A stretch of DNA of 64,000 bases, from assembly GCA_910579995.1 (NCBI GenBank), contig CAJTWH010000007.1, forward strand, positions 1-64,000, read 5' to 3'. Position 1 is the stretch's first letter. Every line of letters starts with the position of its first letter. Positions 40,645-49,982 of the stretch are shown piece after piece. The stretch comes from an uncultured Muribaculaceae bacterium (GTDB taxonomy: Bacteria; Bacteroidota; Bacteroidia; Bacteroidales; Muribaculaceae). The translations under genes were made by a program, and so were the position numbers. The notes beneath the pieces were generated by a model. That model made no database searches and was not told the origin of the DNA. It was given only the letters and a program-made list of their open reading frames with translations.

Positions 40645-42402
40645 TTATACCGTGAATTTCTCAAGTGCCGCAGGGTTGAGATAGCCGATGTGGCCTGACT
40701 CTTTTCCTGAATCTGCGGCAAGCTGCACATCAATCAGGCAAGGCTTCTTTGAGGCGATGGCCTCGGTGAGCGCTTTGCTTAGTTCTTCAGGCGTTGTCAC
40801 GTAGTATGTGGTGGCGCCGAAAGCCTCGCCGAGTTTATCGTAGCGGGCGTGGATGTCGAGGGTGGTAGGTGCGGGGTCGGATGTTCCGCCGGGATTGACA
40901 CCGATACCATTGTAGATACCGCCATTATTGAAAATCACAACCGTTACAGGCAGATTGTAGCGGCATATCGTAGAGAAGTCCATGCCGGAGAAACCGAAGG
41001 CAGAGTCGCCCTCGATTGCCACAACGCTCTTGCCGGTGGCTACGGCCGAACCTACTGCCGAGCCCATGCCCATGCCCATGATTGCCCATGTGGCGCAGTC
41101 CACGCGGTGGCGCGGAAGCGTCATGTCGAGGGTGTCGCGGGTATCGTCGAGCGTGTTGGCGCCTTCGTTTACAAGTATCACATCGGGGTTGGCAGCCATT
41201 ACAGGCTTGATGGCCGAGAGAGCAGTCCAGTGGTCCATAGGCACTGTAGCGGCATTGGCGGCCAGACGTGCGGCGAACTTGGCGTTTTTCTCTTTGGTCT
41301 GAGCCTGCAGTGATGATACCCATGTGGGATCCATGCTCATCTTGCGGGTAGACATTGCTTTGAGCAGGGCGTCGAGCGAGCTGGCCAGATCACCCACTAC
41401 AGGGGCTGCGATAGGACGGTTGCAGTCGATTTCGGTAGGTTCGATATCGAGTTGTATGAATTTTGTCGCGGTGCTCCATTTGCCGTGACCGCGCGAAAGA
41501 AGCCAGTTGAGGCGTGCGCCGGCAAGAATCACTACATCGGCGTCTTCCATGATGGTCGAGCGGCATGCAAGAGCGCTTAGCGGGCCGTTGTCGGGCAATA
41601 CACCTTTACCCATCGACATAGGCAGGTAAGGAATACCGGTAGTGTCGACAAGCTGTTTGAGTTGCTCTTCGACGCGGGCGAAGGCAGCGCCTTTGCCGAT
41701 GATTATTGCCGGTTTCTTTGCCGAGGCAAGCATATCTGCGGCGCGCTCTACGGCTTCCTGTGCCGGCGGCATTGCCGGGCAGAGATCTACAGGGTCGTAG
41801 AAGAGCTTGTCGGCGTCGGCTCCTTCCATGATTGCGCCGAGGCAGGTCTCGGTGACGTCAAGATATACACCGCCGGGACGCCCTGAGATGGCTGCACGGT
41901 AAGCGCGTACGACAGCTGTGGGGATATCTTCAGGTTTATTTACGCGGTAGGCGGCTTTTACGAGACCTTTGGCTACATTGAACTGGTCAAGGGCCTCATA
42001 GTTGCCTTGGTCAAGGTCGATAGGCTCGCGGGTAGACGATCCGCTGATCTGAATCATAGGATAGCAGTTTACCGTGGCATTGGTGGTTGAGGTAAGGCCG
42101 TTCATGAAGCCGAGCGACGATACAGTGAGAAGCACGCCCGGTTTGCCGGTGAGATAGCCGTGGGTGGCGGCTGCCATGCCGGCCTGCTGCTCGTGGCGGA
42201 AACCGATATAGCGTATGCCGCGTTCCTGAGCGATGTATGCAAGTTCGGTCACAGGTATTCCCACGAGGCCGTAGATGGTGTCGATTCCGACCATCTTGAG
42301 GGCACGTACGAGAATATCCATACCCGTTACCTGCTGTGGATATGTGGGGGTGGATGGAGTTGTGTTGCCACAGTTGCACCCGCCGTTATTTGTTGTTGCC
42401 AT
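40645..42402 (-). CDS. oxc: Oxalyl-CoA decarboxylase
   Basis: Thiamine-diphosphate enzyme, oxalyl-CoA to formyl-CoA and CO2, cytoplasmic. 585 aa from ATG 42402. Three ThDP-family domains: N-terminal with the activating Glu in FRHEQQAGMAA and TVSSLGFMNGL; middle domain about 200-350; ThDP-binding domain with EGDSAFGFSGMDFSTICRYN (the GDS...NN motif) and NGGIYNG. The N-terminus has an unusual Cys-rich lead (NNGGCNCGN). The start at 42402 avoids an implausible extension. It works with frc, one gene upstream. Confidence 0.93.
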   Translation of the reverse strand: MATTNNGGCNCGNTTPSTPTYPQQVTGMDILVRALKMVGIDTIYGLVGIPVTELAYIAQERGIRYIGFRHEQQAGMAAATHGYLTGKPGVLLTVSSLGFMNGLTSTTNATVNCYPMIQISGSSTREPIDLDQGNYEALDQFNVAKGLVKAAYRVNKPEDIPTAVVRAYRAAISGRPGGVYLDVTETCLGAIMEGADADKLFYDPVDLCPAMPPAQEAVERAADMLASAKKPAIIIGKGAAFARVEEQLKQLVDTTGIPYLPMSMGKGVLPDNGPLSALACRSTIMEDADVVILAGARLNWLLSRGHGKWSTATKFIQLDIEPTEIDCNRPIAAPVVGDLASSLDALLKAMSTRKMSMDPTWVSSLQAQTKEKNAKFAARLAANAATVPMDHWTALSAIKPVMAANPDVILVNEGANTLDDTRDTLDMTLPRHRVDCATWAIMGMGMGSAVGSAVATGKSVVAIEGDSAFGFSGMDFSTICRYNLPVTVVIFNNGGIYNGIGVNPGGTSDPAPTTLDIHARYDKLGEAFGATTYYVTTPEELSKALTEAIASKKPCLIDVQLAADSGKESGHIGYLNPAALEKFTV

Positions 42403-42431
42403 AATAAATAGTAGTAGTGGTTTATGTAAAT

Positions 42432-42467
42432 ATGCAGGCGCCGCGGTCACACCGCAGCTGCCTGCAT
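42432..42467 (-). other. Intercistronic hairpin between frc and oxc
   Basis: ATGCAGGC/GCCTGCAT outer stem (8 bp, extended by A/T pairs) with an inner GCGGT/ACCGC stem. No T-run, so more likely an mRNA processing or stabilising element than a terminator. Confidence 0.6.
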
Positions 42468-42480
42468 TTATGTGGTTTGA

Positions 42481-43782
42481 TTATTTCGTGGCGTCAGTCT
42501 TGGGCAGCGGAGCTGTGGTGCCGTTGGCTTTGAACGAGGCGATCTGCTCGGCGGTATAGCCAAGAGAGGTAAGCACTTCGTCGGTATTGCCGCCAAGGGT
42601 AGGACACGGGCCGTAGGTAGGCTGGTAGTTCGACATGGTGAAAGGTACACCTACTGTCACGAACTCACCGACCTTGCCGCCTTGGTTGATCTTCACGAGG
42701 GTGTTGCCGTCGTAGAGAGTCTCGTCGTCCATGATTTCCTTGGTAGAAAGCACAGGTGCGCAGGGCACTCCGTAGGGCGAGAGCAGCTTGACGATTTCGT
42801 ATTTGTCTTTGTTGATAGCCCAAGCCTGTACGCGGGCGATAAGCTCTTGTTTGTGGCGGTCGCGGGCGTCGGCGGTATTGAAGTCGGGGTTGGTGAGCCA
42901 ATCCTCGAAGCCGAATGCCTGACATGCTTTCTCGAAGTCTTTGGCGCCGCGCTGGAAGATGATATATGCGTAGGCGTTGGGGTCGCTTTCCCAGCCTTTA
43001 CATTTGTAGGTCCAGCCGAGCACACCGGAGCCCTCGGTATTGCCCGAACGGGGAACGAAGTCCCCGAACTTGCCGTTAGGATACTGCGGGAACTGGGTAA
43101 GATAGCCGATTTTGTCGAGGGTAAGCTGGTCGCGGGTCTTGATACGGCAGAGGTTAAGACATGCGTTGTGCATTGACTGATATACGAAGCAGCCTTCGCC
43201 GGTGCGTTCGCGCTGGGCGAGCGCGGCAAGAAGACCGATGGTGATGTGCATACCGGTGTTTGAGTCGCCGAGAGCAGCGCCTGACTGGGTAGGCACGTCG
43301 TTGTCGCCTTCATACCAGCCGGTGGTAGAGGCTGCAGCGGCTGTCACCTGTGCGATAGGCTCGTAGGCCTTGAGGTCGACATATTTCGAGCTAAGAGGGA
43401 AGCCTTTGATTGTGCCGTAGATACAGCGGGGGTTGAGAGCGTGAACGACCTCCCAGCTGAAGCCAAGTTTATCCATGGCTCCCGGGTGGAGGTTTTCGAT
43501 AAAGATATCAGCCTCTTTGATAAGGCGGGTGAGGATTTCCTTGCCGTCGGGGGTGGCGGCGTCAAGGGCAAGTGATTTTTTGTCAGAGTTGAGTTGGAGG
43601 AAGTAGTAGCTGGGGCAGTCCGGATCGAACTGAAGCTCCTTACGGGTAGCGTCGCCTACACCGGGACGTTCGATTTTGATAACGTCGGCGCCGAGCCATG
43701 CTAAAAGTTGAGTACAAGACGGGCCTGACTGCACTGCGGTGAAGTCGACCACTTTGATACCTTGAAGAGGGGCAGTGTTCAT
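42481..43782 (-). CDS. frc: Formyl-CoA:oxalate CoA-transferase
   Basis: CaiB/BaiF class III CoA-transferase, 433 aa, moving CoA from formyl-CoA to oxalate to make oxalyl-CoA for the decarboxylase. The opening LQGIKVVDFTAVQSGPSCTQ..GADVIKIERP and the GDATR segment match Frc, the Asp in GALGDSNTG-like context (residues near 165) is the expected catalytic Asp, and the interlocked-dimer C-terminal part is complete. First gene of the oxalate operon frc-oxc-transporter. No standard TAnnTTTG promoter is seen upstream, so expression may need an activator. Confidence 0.93.
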   Translation of the reverse strand: MNTAPLQGIKVVDFTAVQSGPSCTQLLAWLGADVIKIERPGVGDATRKELQFDPDCPSYYFLQLNSDKKSLALDAATPDGKEILTRLIKEADIFIENLHPGAMDKLGFSWEVVHALNPRCIYGTIKGFPLSSKYVDLKAYEPIAQVTAAAASTTGWYEGDNDVPTQSGAALGDSNTGMHITIGLLAALAQRERTGEGCFVYQSMHNACLNLCRIKTRDQLTLDKIGYLTQFPQYPNGKFGDFVPRSGNTEGSGVLGWTYKCKGWESDPNAYAYIIFQRGAKDFEKACQAFGFEDWLTNPDFNTADARDRHKQELIARVQAWAINKDKYEIVKLLSPYGVPCAPVLSTKEIMDDETLYDGNTLVKINQGGKVGEFVTVGVPFTMSNYQPTYGPCPTLGGNTDEVLTSLGYTAEQIASFKANGTTAPLPKTDATK

Positions 43783-43883
43783 ACTTGATTTCGTTTATGT
43801 TAGTTTATGTTGATTCGTTTTTGTTAATCTTAATAGAAAACACCTGTATGTCTGCTTTTGTTCATATCCGGCCTGTCTGTTTG

Positions 43884-43914
43884 TTTGATTATGAACGAAT
43901 AATTATTATATTTG
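43884..43914 (+). promoter_or_regulatory. Consensus promoter for the repeat protein
   Basis: TTTG (43884-43887), 19-bp spacer, TATATTTG (43907-43914), 22 bp before the ATG. Confidence 0.78.
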
Positions 43915-43936
43915 CACATCCGAAACCATAACAGTT

Positions 43937-44293
43937 ATGAAAAGATTCCTGCACGCCCTTTTGACGGTATTGATGATATATTTTTTGTGTCCTGCACGTG
44001 TGTCCGGACAGAAGATTTATTCTGTTGACCGCGCTTATCAGGCCGATGTCAAGGTATATGTAGTTGACAAGGAATATAAAGCCGATCTTGTCGTTTACCG
44101 CACCGACAAGGAGTACAAGGCAAAGGCCAATGAAAACAAGGGCTTGTGGTATATCTGTCAGAAACAATATCAGGCCGACAAGAAAATCTACTTTACCGAC
44201 CACGAGTATGAGGCCGACATCAAAATATATTTCACCGACAAAGAATACAAAGCCGGCTGGAAGACCGCCGACAAGAAGTCTTTGATGTATTGA
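43937..44293 (+). CDS. DUF6150-like secreted repeat protein
   Basis: 118-aa exported protein (signal peptide ends RVSGQ). The mature part is about seven imperfect 13-14-residue repeats of the form (V/I)Y.(T/V)D(K/R).Y.AD(L/V/I), for example VYVVDKEYKADL, IYFTDHEYEADI and IYFTDKEYKAG. Regularly spaced Tyr and Asp/Lys alternate in beta-strand fashion. It resembles the small DUF6150 family of Bacteroidota. Function unknown. Own consensus promoter; a membrane protein gene follows 19 bp behind. Confidence 0.78.
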   Translation: MKRFLHALLTVLMIYFLCPARVSGQKIYSVDRAYQADVKVYVVDKEYKADLVVYRTDKEYKAKANENKGLWYICQKQYQADKKIYFTDHEYEADIKIYFTDKEYKAGWKTADKKSLMY

Positions 44294-44312
44294 ACAAACT
44301 TAACACGTAACA

Positions 44313-44810
44313 ATGGATGAAATGACCGAAATAATTGAAATTTATCCGAGTAAGGCTGAAAGTGTAAAAGTTGTCATATATGGATGTGTTTTTGCTGCTG
44401 CAGGGTGGTGGATGATAATGTTTATGCCCGGGTACTGGACTACAATCGTGGGTTCATTTGCTATCCTCTTTGCCTTGGCCGGTATTTGTGTAAATGCATG
44501 GCTTAATATCAGGAGTGCGCGTAGAAAGCCTGCGGCTATGATTTATGATGACAGAGTGGCTGCTTTCAAGCCGTTGCAAGGCAGATACGATGTTGTGATG
44601 TTCGATGAGGTAAAATCTTTTTCAATCAGCGCAATATCTGCAGCAAAATTTATTAGTGCTGAATACTGTGACGGTACTGTAGAGTCTCTCAACATAAGCA
44701 ACTCTCTCGTTGGCAATATAGAGCAGATATGCGACATACTCAACGACCGCCTCTATCAATACCGCCTCGATAATCATGAATATCCAAACGAAAGCGGCGA
44801 AGCCTTCTGA
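44313..44810 (+). CDS. Small membrane protein, STM3941-like
   Basis: 165 aa: an opening EIIEIYPSKAESVKVVIYG, two membrane helices (VVIYGCVFAAAGWWMIMF; IVGSFAILFALAGICVNAWL) and a cytoplasmic PH-like beta domain. The layout resembles the STM3941 family of uncharacterised membrane proteins. Probably co-transcribed with the repeat protein. Its last codons (ESGEAF) and stop lie inside a terminator hairpin that is duplicated at the end of guaA. Confidence 0.7.
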   Translation: MDEMTEIIEIYPSKAESVKVVIYGCVFAAAGWWMIMFMPGYWTTIVGSFAILFALAGICVNAWLNIRSARRKPAAMIYDDRVAAFKPLQGRYDVVMFDEVKSFSISAISAAKFISAEYCDGTVESLNISNSLVGNIEQICDILNDRLYQYRLDNHEYPNESGEAF

Positions 44811-44861
44811 AAAAGCTCCGCCGCTTTATAGCAAATGACGCGGGATTATTCCCTCTCGATT
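44786..44861. repeat. guaA-terminator repeat, copy 1
   Basis: 76 bp nearly identical (three differences) to 45537-45611. It contains the terminator stem AAAGCGGCG/CGCCGCTTT (44791-44827) and a copy of the last codons of guaA. The two copies flank the lipoprotein gene at 44860-45354. The hairpin ends the 165-aa gene on one side and the lipoprotein gene on the other. Confidence 0.85.
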
Positions 44862-45354
44862 ATAAATCTTCGACACATCGTTTGAAGTCATCGATTCTTC
44901 CATCGACAATCTTTATTCGTGTCATTCCGGTCCAACCCATATCAGAGTATTTAACGACATACCAATCATCTCCGATATTCTCAATATTGATGATTTCAGA
45001 TTCCCCGGTCGTACCCGGCTTGGAATCTTGCTCTTGGGTCCTCAATTCATAAAAGGCGTAGCAGTTATTGTCTTCACAGTCGAAATCATAACTATCCTTG
45101 AGTTTTTTCAAGGCATTTGCCGAGAAATAGCGTTCAGGGTGGGCATATACTTCTGAGGTTGCGTCAATCGCAAATACGAAATTTGAATATACCGTTTTTA
45201 TCAAGTCTGAATAATCCAAAGGATTGATAGCTGAATTACCCGTTGCTATCTCTTTTTCTACGCGTTCAGCCTCATTGGCAGAAGCGTCCTTTGCCCCACA
45301 AGAGCAGATAGCATGAGCTAATGTAAAAGCGAAAATCAGTTTAATAAATTTCAT
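44860..45354 (-). CDS. Lipoprotein, DUF3828-like
   Basis: 164-aa exported lipoprotein (lipobox ICSC), with a body resembling the DUF3828/lumazine-like fold: DYSDLIKTVYSNFVF, HPERYFSANALKKLKDSYDFD, and WYVVKYSDMGWTGMTRIKIVDGRI at the end. Function unknown. It lies between two copies of the guaA 3' end and terminator, its stop codon touching copy 1, so it is a recent insertion. A TAGATTTG -7 box is at 45474-45481 on the minus strand. Confidence 0.7.
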   Translation of the reverse strand: MKFIKLIFAFTLAHAICSCGAKDASANEAERVEKEIATGNSAINPLDYSDLIKTVYSNFVFAIDATSEVYAHPERYFSANALKKLKDSYDFDCEDNNCYAFYELRTQEQDSKPGTTGESEIINIENIGDDWYVVKYSDMGWTGMTRIKIVDGRIDDFKRCVEDL

Positions 45355-45536
45355 CGTGATTATAATTATTTCAGTAATTTCCTGTCATAGTCATTACTCT
45401 CCAAAACGCTCATTTGTTTGTATTTTGTACTGTAATTTTTGACATGGATTATGAAGTCGTTCATTATCAAGCGCAAATCTACGAAATTTTTCTGAGACTC
45501 CGGTATGTGTGGCGCTTTCGACCGTAAATATTATCA

Positions 45537-45611
45537 AAACGAAAGCGGCGAAGCCTTCTGAAAAGCTCCGCCGCTTTATAGCTAATGACGCGGGATTATT
45601 CCCACTCGATT
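45537..45611. repeat. guaA-terminator repeat, copy 2
   Basis: Original copy: the last five codons of guaA plus its terminator stem (AAAGCGGCG...CGCCGCTTT). Same orientation as 44786-44861, 751 bp apart. Confidence 0.85.
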
Positions 45612-47131
45612 GTTGCCGGTGGTTTTGAGGAGATGTCGTAGCATACGCGGTTAACGCCGCGCACCTTGTTGATAATCTCGTTGCTCACTTTGGCGAGGAA
45701 CTCGTAGGGGAGGTGAGCCCAGTCGGCTGTCATGGCGTCGGTAGATGTCACGGCGCGCAGAGCAACGGCATTTTCGTATGTACGCTCATCGCCCATCACA
45801 CCTACACTCTGCACGGGCAGCAATATCGCGCCGGCCTGCCATACTTGGTCGTAAAGACCCCAGTCGCGCAAGCCTTGGATAAAGATATGGTCGGCTTGCT
45901 GGAGCACATGCACTTTCTCCGGTGTGATATCGCCGAGAATACGTACTGCAAGGCCGGGGCCGGGGAAGGGATGGCGTTTGATAAGGTGTTCGGGCATACC
46001 GAGAGCACGTCCGACGGCACGGACTTCGTCTTTGAAGAGCAGGCGCAGGGGTTCGCATAGTTTCAGCTTCATGCGCTCGGGCAGGCCGCCTACGTTGTGG
46101 TGGCTCTTGATGGTGGTGCCTGTGATGGAGAGCGACTCTATGCAGTCGGGATAGATAGTGCCCTGTGCAAGCCACTTCACATCTTCGACTTTAGAAGCCT
46201 CCTCGTCGAATACCTTGATGAAGTCAGCGCCGATAATCTTGCGTTTGCGCTCGGGTTCGGTGACACCTGCGAGATCGCTGAAGAAACGCTCGGAAGCGTC
46301 GACGCCACGCACATTCAGGCCGAGGCACTCATAATCGTTGAGCACCGATTTGAATTCATCCTGACGCAACATGCCATGGTCTACGAAGATACATGTGAGG
46401 CGGTCGCCGATAGCCTTGTTGAGCAGCACGGCGGCAACCGAAGAGTCTACACCGCCGCTGAGGCCGAGCACCACTTTGTCGTTGCCGAGTTGCTCGCGAA
46501 GCTCTGCAACTGTGCTTTCGATGAAGCTCTCAGCGCTCCATGAGCAGTCGGCTCCGCAGATACCTACGGCGAAGTTGCGCAGCAATGTCATGCCACACTC
46601 GCTGTGATAAACCTCGGGGTGGAACTGCACGCCAAAAATCTTGCGTCCGTCATCGGCCATGAAAGCCGCATAGCGCACTTCGGGAGTCGACGCCACGCAG
46701 CGGCAGTGCTCAGGCAGGCGGGTGATGGTGTCGCCGTGGCTCATCCATACCTGCGCGCCGGGCTCAATGCCGTCGAAGAGAGGGCAGTCGGGGGCGATGT
46801 CCTCAAGATGTGCGCGTCCATACTCGCGGCTCGACACCGGCTCTACCTTACCTCCGTTTTCAAATGCCATAAGCTGGGCGCCATAGCAGATTCCAAGCAC
46901 GGGTACGGCGGCAAAAATGGGGTCGAGATTGATGTGGGACGAGTCTTCGGCATATACACTCAGCGGGCTGCCCGAGAGTATGACGCCGATGATACCCTCG
47001 GCGGTTTCCCGCCCGTAAGGGTACTTGTTGTAGGGGATGATTTCGCTGTAGATGCCCAGTTCGCGGATACGGCGTCCGATGAGCTGGGTGGTCTGAGACC
47101 CGAAATCAAGAATGACAATCTTTTGCTGCAT
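45596..47131 (-). CDS. guaA: GMP synthase (glutamine-hydrolysing)
   Basis: XMP to GMP using ATP and glutamine, cytoplasmic. 511 aa. The class I glutaminase domain (1-190) has the Cys in GICYGAQ and His/Glu in QFHPEVYHSE; the PP-loop ATP pyrophosphatase is LGLSGGVDSSVAA; the C-terminal dimerisation domain ends KPPATIEWE. Complete and normal. Thirty-one bp behind trkH on the same strand, so it may be the end of the dxs-trkA-trkH transcript. Confidence 0.96.
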   Translation of the reverse strand: MQQKIVILDFGSQTTQLIGRRIRELGIYSEIIPYNKYPYGRETAEGIIGVILSGSPLSVYAEDSSHINLDPIFAAVPVLGICYGAQLMAFENGGKVEPVSSREYGRAHLEDIAPDCPLFDGIEPGAQVWMSHGDTITRLPEHCRCVASTPEVRYAAFMADDGRKIFGVQFHPEVYHSECGMTLLRNFAVGICGADCSWSAESFIESTVAELREQLGNDKVVLGLSGGVDSSVAAVLLNKAIGDRLTCIFVDHGMLRQDEFKSVLNDYECLGLNVRGVDASERFFSDLAGVTEPERKRKIIGADFIKVFDEEASKVEDVKWLAQGTIYPDCIESLSITGTTIKSHHNVGGLPERMKLKLCEPLRLLFKDEVRAVGRALGMPEHLIKRHPFPGPGLAVRILGDITPEKVHVLQQADHIFIQGLRDWGLYDQVWQAGAILLPVQSVGVMGDERTYENAVALRAVTSTDAMTADWAHLPYEFLAKVSNEIINKVRGVNRVCYDISSKPPATIEWE

Positions 47132-47162
47132 TTATTTATGGTTTGAAATTGTTTTTAATCAT

Positions 47163-48644
47163 TTATCGCCTCCAGAATGCGGGGGTGAGGAGTACCAGCA
47201 CCGTGAATATCTCAAGACGGCCGATAAGCATAAGGGCCGACAATATCCATTTGGCTGCGTCGTGGAGTATGTCGTAGCTGTTGCCATAGCCGGTTATACC
47301 GGCGCCGAGGCCGGTGTTCGACAGGCAGGAGAACGATGAGAAAAAGGCGTCGACAATAGGCACATCGAAGAGCGTCAGTGCAAGTCCGCCTCCGACTATC
47401 AGCAACATGTAGATACACAGAAACGCTATCACCTTCGACACCAAGTCGGGATTTACGACCTTGTCGTTGACCTTTACCGACAGTATCGAATTGGGGTAAA
47501 GGCAGCGGTAGAGCTCATTGTCGGCGTTTTTGAAGAGATAGAGTATGCGGTCAATCTTCGCGCCGCCGCTCGTGCTGCCGGCACAGGCACCGAAAAACAT
47601 CATCACGAAGGTCAAGGCGAGGATAAACGGTCCCCATGATTCAAAGTTGTTCACCGTGAAGCCGGTAGAGGTTATGGTAGATACGATTTGGAAAAGCGGG
47701 TCGATGGTCACGCTTTCCCAACCGGTGTATTGTCCGCGCCAAGCTATGCTCACCGCAAACAATACCAGCATGATAAAGATAATCTTTATATAGAGGTTGA
47801 ATACATCATTCTTGCGCAAGGCAGCGAAATTGCCCTGCAATGTCTTGAATATGAGGCCGAAATTGACACCTCCGAGAAACATGAACACTATCAGCACACT
47901 CTTGATATACACCGAGTCGTGCCATGCCGCTATGCCTGAGCTGTCGGTAGAGTAGCCGCCCGTCGACACCGCGCCGAAAGCATGGCATACGCTTTCGAAT
48001 AAGCTCATCGGCCCTGCCCAGAGGAGCATGACGAGTATCAATGTGAGCATGAGGTAGATAAACCATAAGCTCTTGGCCGTCTGGCTGATACGGGGGCGAA
48101 TCTTGTCGTGTGTGATACCGGTAACCTCTGCGTTGAACATCTGCATGCCGCCTGAGTGATTGAGCATAGGTATCACGGCCAAGGTGAAGAGTATGATACC
48201 CATGCCGCCTATCCACTGCATCATGGCGCGCCACAGATGTACTCCGTGGCTCATCTCGCTCACTGAGTTGAGCACTGTAGCGCCGGTGGTGGTAAAGCCC
48301 GACATAGCCTCGAAGAACGCGTCGCTGTAGGTAAGCGGATTGCTGCAGAAGAGGAATGGAATTAGGCCGAAGAGTGAAAAAACCACCCATACCATAGCCG
48401 TAAGCAAAAAGCCGTCGCGCTTGCCCATGTGCTGGCTCGTAGGGCGGGCGCGGAATGCCAGAAGCACTCCGCTCAGCCCGGTCACGCCTGCCGTACAGGC
48501 AAAGGGCAGCCAATCACTCTCGCCGTATGCAAGGCTCGTGAGTGTCGGCACGAGCATGAAGCATGCCTCTATCATCAAGAGCCAGCCCATAATGCGCATG
48601 AGCTGACGGAAGTTGATAAGATGGCGGCGGAGATTCTTTAACAT
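47163..48644 (-). CDS. trkH: Potassium uptake channel subunit TrkH
   Basis: Inner-membrane K+-conducting subunit, 493 aa, with four M1-P-M2-like repeats: selectivity-type loops GFTTTGATV, VSTGGYST, ITSTGFTV and NTGLGAGI. The second M2 helix has TSGGAKIDR, the gating loop after it. It pairs with the TrkA gene 3 bp upstream. Uptake is driven by the membrane potential and gated by nucleotide binding to TrkA. Confidence 0.94.
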   Translation of the reverse strand: MLKNLRRHLINFRQLMRIMGWLLMIEACFMLVPTLTSLAYGESDWLPFACTAGVTGLSGVLLAFRARPTSQHMGKRDGFLLTAMVWVVFSLFGLIPFLFCSNPLTYSDAFFEAMSGFTTTGATVLNSVSEMSHGVHLWRAMMQWIGGMGIILFTLAVIPMLNHSGGMQMFNAEVTGITHDKIRPRISQTAKSLWFIYLMLTLILVMLLWAGPMSLFESVCHAFGAVSTGGYSTDSSGIAAWHDSVYIKSVLIVFMFLGGVNFGLIFKTLQGNFAALRKNDVFNLYIKIIFIMLVLFAVSIAWRGQYTGWESVTIDPLFQIVSTITSTGFTVNNFESWGPFILALTFVMMFFGACAGSTSGGAKIDRILYLFKNADNELYRCLYPNSILSVKVNDKVVNPDLVSKVIAFLCIYMLLIVGGGLALTLFDVPIVDAFFSSFSCLSNTGLGAGITGYGNSYDILHDAAKWILSALMLIGRLEIFTVLVLLTPAFWRR

Positions 48645-48647
48645 GTC

Positions 48648-49982
48648 TCAGTTGAATAATTTTTCCACTTTATGCAGAGCGCCGGCAAGACAGAACACAA
48701 GTACATGGTCGCCCGGCTCAATAACTGTATTACCGGTGATGAGCATGCCCTCTTCGCCGCGTATCAATCCGGCAAGGGTGAGCTCGCGGGGCAGTGTCAG
48801 GTCTTTGATAGGGCCTCGGGTAATCTTGGAGCCGGGGCGAGCCTCAAGTTCTGCAACCTCGGCGTCGGCGAGGGCAAGGCATTTGGCCGTAGATGAGTCA
48901 GCGTCGAGAAGCAACTGGAAGATTGTGCTCGACGCAAGCAGTTTTTTATTCACTACAGTGCCGATATTGAGATTCTCGGCTTGGGATATGAATTGTATGG
49001 TCTCTACGTCGGCCACGGTTTTCTTCATGCCCAATTCTTTGGCAGTGAGACATGTGAAAATATTTGTCTCGCTGCTGTCGGTGAGAGCTACGAAAGCGTC
49101 CATATCGGCAATGCCGATGTCGGCGAGCAAGTCGGTGTCGCGGGCGTCGCCGTGGATAATCTCGCAGTCGGGGCATTTTTGCGGCAGCTTGCGGCAACGG
49201 TCGTAATCGCTCTCGATAATCTTGAATCGGAAATCCTCGTGGCCGAGGTTTACAAGGCGGATTGCAATCTTGGAACCACCCATGATGAGCACGCGCTTGA
49301 TACGCTGCTGAGTCTTGCCGGTGAGCGATATCAGCTCCTCGATATGGTCGTGGGTGGTGGTGAAATAGAGTATGTCGCCGGCGTCGAGGTGGTCTTCGCC
49401 TCGGGGTATGATGGTCTCGTGGTTACGCTTGATGGCCGAAACGTGGAAATTGCGGTTTGTGAAAGCGAAGTCCTTGAGTTTCATGCCCACGATCGGAGCA
49501 CCTTGGCGTAGTTTTACACCGGCGAGGATAATACGTCCGTTGTGAAGCTCAAACCAATATCTGGCCCATGTGCGCTTGAGGGCGTTAATTATTTCTTTTG
49601 CGGCGAGATATTCAGGATAGATAACCCGGTCGACACCCATGTGGCGCACGTGTGCGGCGTTGGCCGGGTCCATGAATTCGTATGTGTCGATACGCGCTAC
49701 GGTAGTGGTCGCTCCGAGGTTCTTGGCTATCGAGCATGCCACGATGTTGTTTGATTCGTAGGGCGTTACGGCTATAAACAGGTCGCAGCTTCCGGCTCCG
49801 GCCTCGCGGAGACTCGCAAATGACGTAGGATTGCCTACAACGGTCATCATATTGTAGTTCGCATCAAGCACTGCAAGACGCTCGGCATTGTCATCGACAA
49901 GCATGATGTCCTGCTCCTCGTTGCTAAGGAGTTTGGCAAGGTGCGAGCCTACTTCGCCGGCTCCGGCAATCACTATCTTCAT
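48648..49982 (-). CDS. trkA: Trk potassium uptake regulatory subunit TrkA
   Basis: Cytoplasmic nucleotide-binding ring protein, 444 aa: two RCK units, each an NAD-binding Rossmann half (MKIVIAGAGEVGSHLA; RVLIMGGSKIAIRLV) and a TrkA-C half. Gates TrkH. Overlaps the dxs stop by 4 bp (ATGA) and lies 3 bp before trkH, so all three are co-translated. Confidence 0.94.
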   Translation of the reverse strand: MKIVIAGAGEVGSHLAKLLSNEEQDIMLVDDNAERLAVLDANYNMMTVVGNPTSFASLREAGAGSCDLFIAVTPYESNNIVACSIAKNLGATTTVARIDTYEFMDPANAAHVRHMGVDRVIYPEYLAAKEIINALKRTWARYWFELHNGRIILAGVKLRQGAPIVGMKLKDFAFTNRNFHVSAIKRNHETIIPRGEDHLDAGDILYFTTTHDHIEELISLTGKTQQRIKRVLIMGGSKIAIRLVNLGHEDFRFKIIESDYDRCRKLPQKCPDCEIIHGDARDTDLLADIGIADMDAFVALTDSSETNIFTCLTAKELGMKKTVADVETIQFISQAENLNIGTVVNKKLLASSTIFQLLLDADSSTAKCLALADAEVAELEARPGSKITRGPIKDLTLPRELTLAGLIRGEEGMLITGNTVIEPGDHVLVFCLAGALHKVEKLFN

